Shown here piece by piece: positions 6,950 through 10,258 of a stretch of DNA of 10,258 bases. The stretch lies in contig NZ_JAIDEN010000064.1 in NCBI RefSeq assembly GCF_029054785.1, positions 1-10,258 on the forward strand, written 5' to 3'. The notes beneath the pieces were generated by a model. That model searched no databases and was not told the origin of the DNA. It saw nothing but the letters and a program-made list of their open reading frames with translations. The position numbers were made by a program, and so were the translations under genes. Numbering within the stretch: position 1 is the first letter of the stretch; each line of letters begins with the position of its first letter. The stretch comes from Duncaniella sp. (GTDB taxonomy: Bacteria > Bacteroidota > Bacteroidia > Bacteroidales > Muribaculaceae).

Positions 6950-8476
6950 ATGTTCAAAGACCAACCCAAAGGCCTTATTCCTGCTGCTCTCAGCAACATG
7001 GGCGAGCGATTCGGCTACTACATCATGAACGCCGTCCTGGTCCTCTTCCTCTGTTCGAAATTCGGACTCTCCGAAGAGACAAGCGCGCTCGTCTACTCGT
7101 TCTTCTACGCAGGCATCTATCTGCTCAGTCTCGTAGGCGGTGCAATAGCCGACAAAACCCAGAACTACAAAGGGACCATCATCAACGGTCTCATCATCAT
7201 GACCATCGGCTACGTGATCCTCTCCGTTCCCATCCTCTCCACCTCCGACAACATCTCCTGGCTCCTGCCGATGACCTGCTTCGCACTTTTCCTCATCGCC
7301 TTCGGCAACGGTCTTTTCAAAGGCAACCTCCAGGCAATCGTGGGTCAGCTCTACGACAACCCCAAATACGCCTCCAAACGCGACTCCGGCTTCCAGATCT
7401 TCTACGTCTTCATCAACGTCGGCGGTCTTGTGGCTCCCTTCGTCGCTCCTCTGCTCCGCAGCTGGTGGCTCGGCGTCCACTCCCTGGCCTACAATGCCAA
7501 GCTCCCCGCCCTCTGCCACGAATATCTAAGCGTCACTGACTCGATGAGCACCGAGAACCTCAACAACCTCTACGCCCTCATCACCGAGACCGGAGGCGAT
7601 GCCGCTGGCGACATCCAGGCCTTCTGCGCACAGTATCTCGATGTGTTCAACACCGGTATCCACTACTCGTTCATCGCCTCAGTCTGCGCCATGCTCCTCT
7701 CGCTGCTGATCTTTGTCAGCATAAAGAAAAACCTCCCGACCCCCGGCAAGAAAGCCAAGGCCGAAGACGTGCGCATCTCCGACGAAGAACGCCGCGCTAT
7801 GGCCAAGGAGATCAAACAGCGCATGACTGCCCTCTTCGCAGTTCTCGGCGTGGTGATCTTCTTCTGGTTCTCTTTCCACCAGAACGGTACCTCACTCTCG
7901 CTCTTCGCCCGCGACTTCGTGGACACCTCCTCGATCGCCCCTGAAATCTGGCAGGCCGCCAATCCCTTCTTCGTGATCGTCCTGACACCCCTGGTGATGC
8001 TCATGTTCAACGCCCTCAGCCGTGCAGGTATCGAAATCTCCACCCCGCGCAAGATCGCGATCGGCATGGGTCTCGCAGGCGCCGCCTTCCTCTTCCTCGC
8101 CGTCTACTCCTACTTCGAATCCTATCCCTCAGGCATCGAATTCCGCGAACTCCCCAACGCCATCGCGGCCACGATGAAAGCCGGCCCCTGGGTGCTGCTC
8201 CTGCTCTACTTCTTCCTCACCGTTGCAGAGCTCTTCATCTCGCCCCTGGGACTCTCGTTCGTATCCAAAGTAGCACCCGCCCACATGCAGGGCCTCTGCC
8301 AGGGTCTCTGGCTCGGCGCCACAGCCCTCGGCAACCTCCTGCTCTGGATCGGCCCGCTGATGTACAACAACTGGCCCCTCTGGATCTGCTGGAGCGTATT
8401 CCTCGCAGTCTGTCTCATCTCGATGGGCGTAATGTTCGGCATGGTCAACTGGCTCGAACGCGTAACCAAAGCATAA
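6950..8476 (+). CDS. POT/PTR2-family proton-dependent peptide transporter (first of two)
   Basis: A 508-residue inner-membrane protein of the proton-coupled oligopeptide transporter family (MFS), predicted to import di- and tripeptides. About 12 membrane segments are visible, at roughly 22-38, 48-66, 77-95, 104-130, 148-172, 239-258, 292-310, 339-357, 369-388, 411-432, 452-470 and 476-498. Family marks are ERFGYY at 19-24, the TM4 lysine Lys124 in GLFKGN, FHQNG at 309-313, and Glu427 in VAELFISPLGLSFVSKVAP. The motif ExxER reads NMGER, so its first Glu is Asn16. The two extra helices between TM6 and TM7 found in many bacterial members are missing; that loop (259-291) is short and charged. A roughly 60-residue loop between TM5 and TM6 (about 175-236), predicted periplasmic, contains Cys189 and Cys226, which could form a disulfide. 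The ATG at 6950 has no Shine-Dalgarno sequence. A strong terminator follows the stop codon. Substrate is inferred from family only. Confidence 0.93.
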   Translation: MFKDQPKGLIPAALSNMGERFGYYIMNAVLVLFLCSKFGLSEETSALVYSFFYAGIYLLSLVGGAIADKTQNYKGTIINGLIIMTIGYVILSVPILSTSDNISWLLPMTCFALFLIAFGNGLFKGNLQAIVGQLYDNPKYASKRDSGFQIFYVFINVGGLVAPFVAPLLRSWWLGVHSLAYNAKLPALCHEYLSVTDSMSTENLNNLYALITETGGDAAGDIQAFCAQYLDVFNTGIHYSFIASVCAMLLSLLIFVSIKKNLPTPGKKAKAEDVRISDEERRAMAKEIKQRMTALFAVLGVVIFFWFSFHQNGTSLSLFARDFVDTSSIAPEIWQAANPFFVIVLTPLVMLMFNALSRAGIEISTPRKIAIGMGLAGAAFLFLAVYSYFESYPSGIEFRELPNAIAATMKAGPWVLLLLYFFLTVAELFISPLGLSFVSKVAPAHMQGLCQGLWLGATALGNLLLWIGPLMYNNWPLWICWSVFLAVCLISMGVMFGMVNWLERVTKA

Positions 8477-8491
8477 TCGAATAACCAATCC

Positions 8492-8528
8492 GAGAGGGTC
8501 TCTGAAAAAGGCCCTCTCTATATTTTTA
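8492..8528 (+). terminator. Intrinsic terminator between the two POT genes
   Basis: GAGAGGG at 8492-8498 pairs perfectly with CCCTCTC at 8512-8518. The stem extends inward by a T-G wobble, a C-G pair and a T-A pair, giving about 10 pairs closing a 7-base loop, CTGAAAA at 8502-8508. A T-rich run, TATATTTTTA, follows. It starts 16 bases after the stop of the first transporter and ends 9 bases before the ATG of the second. Confidence 0.88.
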
Positions 8529-8537
8529 TCACGTAAT

Positions 8538-10258
8538 ATGTTCAAAAACCAACCGGCAGGCCTCTATGTGCTCGCGCTCGCAAACACCGGCGAACGCTTC
8601 GGCTACTACACCATGCTTGCCATCTTCCTGCTCTTCCTTCAGGCTAAATTCGGCCTCGACTCGACAGTCTCCGGCCAGATCTATGCCGGCTTCCTCGCAC
8701 TGGTCTATTTCATGCCGCTCATCGGCGGATGGGTTGCCGACAAATGGAGTTTCTCAAAATGTGTCGTCACCGGACTCGCCGTGATGTTCATCGGCTATCT
8801 GGTCATGGCCATCCCGACTGACATCCGCAGCACCTCCTCGCTCGCCATCCTCTGCGCAGCCCTCGTCCTGATAGCCTGCGGCACGGGCCTCTTCAAAGGC
8901 AACCTCCAGGTGATGGTCGGCGACCTCTACAACGAAGCCCGTTACAGCGGACAGCGCGACGCAGCCTTCTCGCTCTTCTACATGGCCATCAACATCGGCT
9001 CCATGTTTGCCCCGATGGCAGCTACCGCCATGTGCAACCTCGCGATGAAAGCCCAGAACCTCACCTACGTGGCCTCAATGCCCGCTATCTGCAACGCCTA
9101 CCTCGACGGGGCTGAAAACGGCGCCGAACTCGCCGCCACAGCCGCCGAAAACGGCATGACCGCCGGAACTGACCTCGCAGCCTTCGCCGCAAACTACATC
9201 TCCACCCTCTCGACCGGTTACAGCTACGCCTTCGCCATCGCCTGCGGATCACTCATCGTCAGCTTCCTGATCTACTTCCTCGGACGCCGCACCTACGCCC
9301 ACATCCTCACCGACAAAAAGCAGCCAGGCGCAGCCAAAACAGCCGCCGCTGCCGGCCCCGAACTCACACCCGCCCAGACCAAACAGCGCGTCGTTGCCCT
9401 GCTGCTCGTCTTCGCAGTCGTGATCTTCTTCTGGATGGTCTTCCACCAGAACGGCGCAACCCTCACCGAATTTGCCAAGAGCTGCACCTCTCCCGAAGCC
9501 ACAGGCTGGACCCGCATCGGATTCAACGTCTGGGCTCTTCTGAGCATCGCAGTCGGAGTCTACGCCACCTTCAACCTCTTCCAGTCAAAAGGCACCCTCA
9601 GCCGCACCATCTCGGTGGCAATCATCGCCCTCGTCGGCTGGGCCCTCTGGTACTTCTACTCCGTGACCCCCGAACCCCTCACAGGCATCCAGCCCCAGCA
9701 ATACCAGCAGTTCAACCCCTTCTACGTCGTAGCCCTCACCCCCTTCTCACTCGCGATCTTCGGATGGCTGGCCAAACGCAACAGCGAACCCTCAGCCCCG
9801 CGCAAGATCGGCTACGGCATGGTCATGGCCGCCGTGGCCTACGGCGTAATGCTCATCGGCTCCCTCTCGATCGTCGGCACCTCGGCCTCCGTATCGCCCA
9901 ACTGGCTCATCTCGACCTACCTGCTGCTCACCTTCGCCGAACTCCTGCTCTCACCGATGGGCATCAGCTTCGTCAGCAAAGTAGCGCCTCCGAAACTCAA
10001 AGGCTCGATGATGGGCGGATGGTTCGCAGCCACAGCCGTCGGCAACTACCTCGTCTCCATCCCCATGCTGCTTTGGGGTAAAATCTCGACAGCAATGCTC
10101 TGGGGCATCCTCGTCGTCATCTGTCTCGTATCGGCAGCCTTCATCTTCTCCATCATGAAGAAACTCGAAGCCGCCACAGGCGACACCGCCCCCCCCCCCG
10201 CCCCCGCCCCCCCCCAAAACAAACAAAACCCCGCAAAACAAACCCCGTCACGTAAAAA
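8538..10258 (+). CDS. POT/PTR2-family transporter (second of two), 3' end not in window
   Basis: Translating from the ATG at 8538 gives 573 codons with no stop before the window end. It is a paralogue of the preceding gene: it opens MFKNQPAGL, has NTGERFGYY (Asn16, Glu19, Arg20), GLFKGNLQ with Lys120, FHQNG at 302-306, and LLTFAELLLSPMGISFVSKV with Glu468. As in its neighbour, the first Glu of ExxER is Asn. Unlike its neighbour it has about 62 extra residues after TM7 containing two hydrophobic segments (about 326-349 and 357-376) joined by a basic turn, suggesting about 14 membrane segments. The loop between TM5 and TM6 (about 170-230) is long and Ala-rich. After the last helix (ends about 540) the chain runs into a Pro-, Ala-, Asn- and Gln-rich tail encoded by interrupted poly-C; a single base change in tract length would alter the end. 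A terminator precedes the gene and no good promoter is visible in the 61-base gap. Confidence 0.9.
   Translation, partial: MFKNQPAGLYVLALANTGERFGYYTMLAIFLLFLQAKFGLDSTVSGQIYAGFLALVYFMPLIGGWVADKWSFSKCVVTGLAVMFIGYLVMAIPTDIRSTSSLAILCAALVLIACGTGLFKGNLQVMVGDLYNEARYSGQRDAAFSLFYMAINIGSMFAPMAATAMCNLAMKAQNLTYVASMPAICNAYLDGAENGAELAATAAENGMTAGTDLAAFAANYISTLSTGYSYAFAIACGSLIVSFLIYFLGRRTYAHILTDKKQPGAAKTAAAAGPELTPAQTKQRVVALLLVFAVVIFFWMVFHQNGATLTEFAKSCTSPEATGWTRIGFNVWALLSIAVGVYATFNLFQSKGTLSRTISVAIIALVGWALWYFYSVTPEPLTGIQPQQYQQFNPFYVVALTPFSLAIFGWLAKRNSEPSAPRKIGYGMVMAAVAYGVMLIGSLSIVGTSASVSPNWLISTYLLLTFAELLLSPMGISFVSKVAPPKLKGSMMGGWFAATAVGNYLVSIPMLLWGKISTAMLWGILVVICLVSAAFIFSIMKKLEAATGDTAPPPAPAPPQNKQNPAKQTPSRK
10189..10215 (+). 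repeat. Interrupted poly-C tract in the 3' part of the second POT gene
   Basis: The tract reads C11, G, C5, G, C9 and encodes the Pro/Ala stretch after residue 550. The following bases to the window end are a low-complexity mix of A and C with almost no T, including two imperfect copies of AAAACAAA next to CCCCG. One of the other two reading frames after the tract meets TAA at 10253-10255, whereas the annotated frame does not. Homopolymer length error or natural variation would both change the predicted C-terminus. Confidence 0.85.

Noticed and set aside
6908..7519. A 203-codon open frame on the minus strand opposite the first transporter, rich in Glu, Asp and Val
   Set aside because: This composition is what the reverse complement of a membrane-protein gene gives; there is no start signal or motif.
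9764..10081. A 105-codon open frame in another plus frame within the second transporter
   Set aside because: It overlaps the conserved TM10 region of the transporter and its sequence is low-complexity Arg/His/Leu-rich, so it is a shadow.

Overview
The window reads as ordinary Bacteroidota chromosome, most likely order Bacteroidales and possibly Muribaculaceae-like. Four things support this: a DUF4294 exported protein, a typical Bacteroidales set of housekeeping enzymes, promoters of the Bacteroides type (-7 TAnnTTTG, with -33 TTTG in the best case), and start codons without Shine-Dalgarno sequences. Codons end mostly in G or C. The family placement is an inference from gene content. I see no tRNA, rRNA, CRISPR array, insertion sequence, phage gene or defence system.

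Left part, all on the minus strand. At 6769-5342 is a soluble ModF/PhrA-like protein with two ABC ATPase domains. Next comes a probable three-gene operon, gpmI (5227-3713), sdaA (3687-2491) and nadB (2459-876), with gaps of 25 and 31 bases. A consensus promoter precedes gpmI (-33 TTTG, 19-base spacer, -7 TAATTTTG). The operon covers the 3-phosphoglycerate to 2-phosphoglycerate step of glycolysis, serine deamination to pyruvate, and aspartate oxidation to iminoaspartate for NAD synthesis. After a 173-base gap with striking nested inverted repeats comes an exported DUF4294 protein (702-37).

Right part, on the plus strand. Two tandem POT/PTR2-family transporters face away from the ABC gene. The first (6950-8476, 508 aa) has about 12 membrane segments. 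The second starts at 8538 and is still open at the window end (573 codons visible). A strong intrinsic terminator lies in the 61 bases between them. Both replace the first Glu of the family's ExxER motif with Asn. The second also carries an extra predicted helical hairpin between TM7 and TM8, and a Pro-rich tail encoded by an interrupted poly-C tract at the window edge.

No complete undescribed system is evident. The best leads are the TM7-TM8 hairpin insertion in the second transporter, the ExxER change shared by both transporters, the inverted-repeat region upstream of the DUF4294 gene (leader hairpin or invertible promoter), and the poly-C tract.
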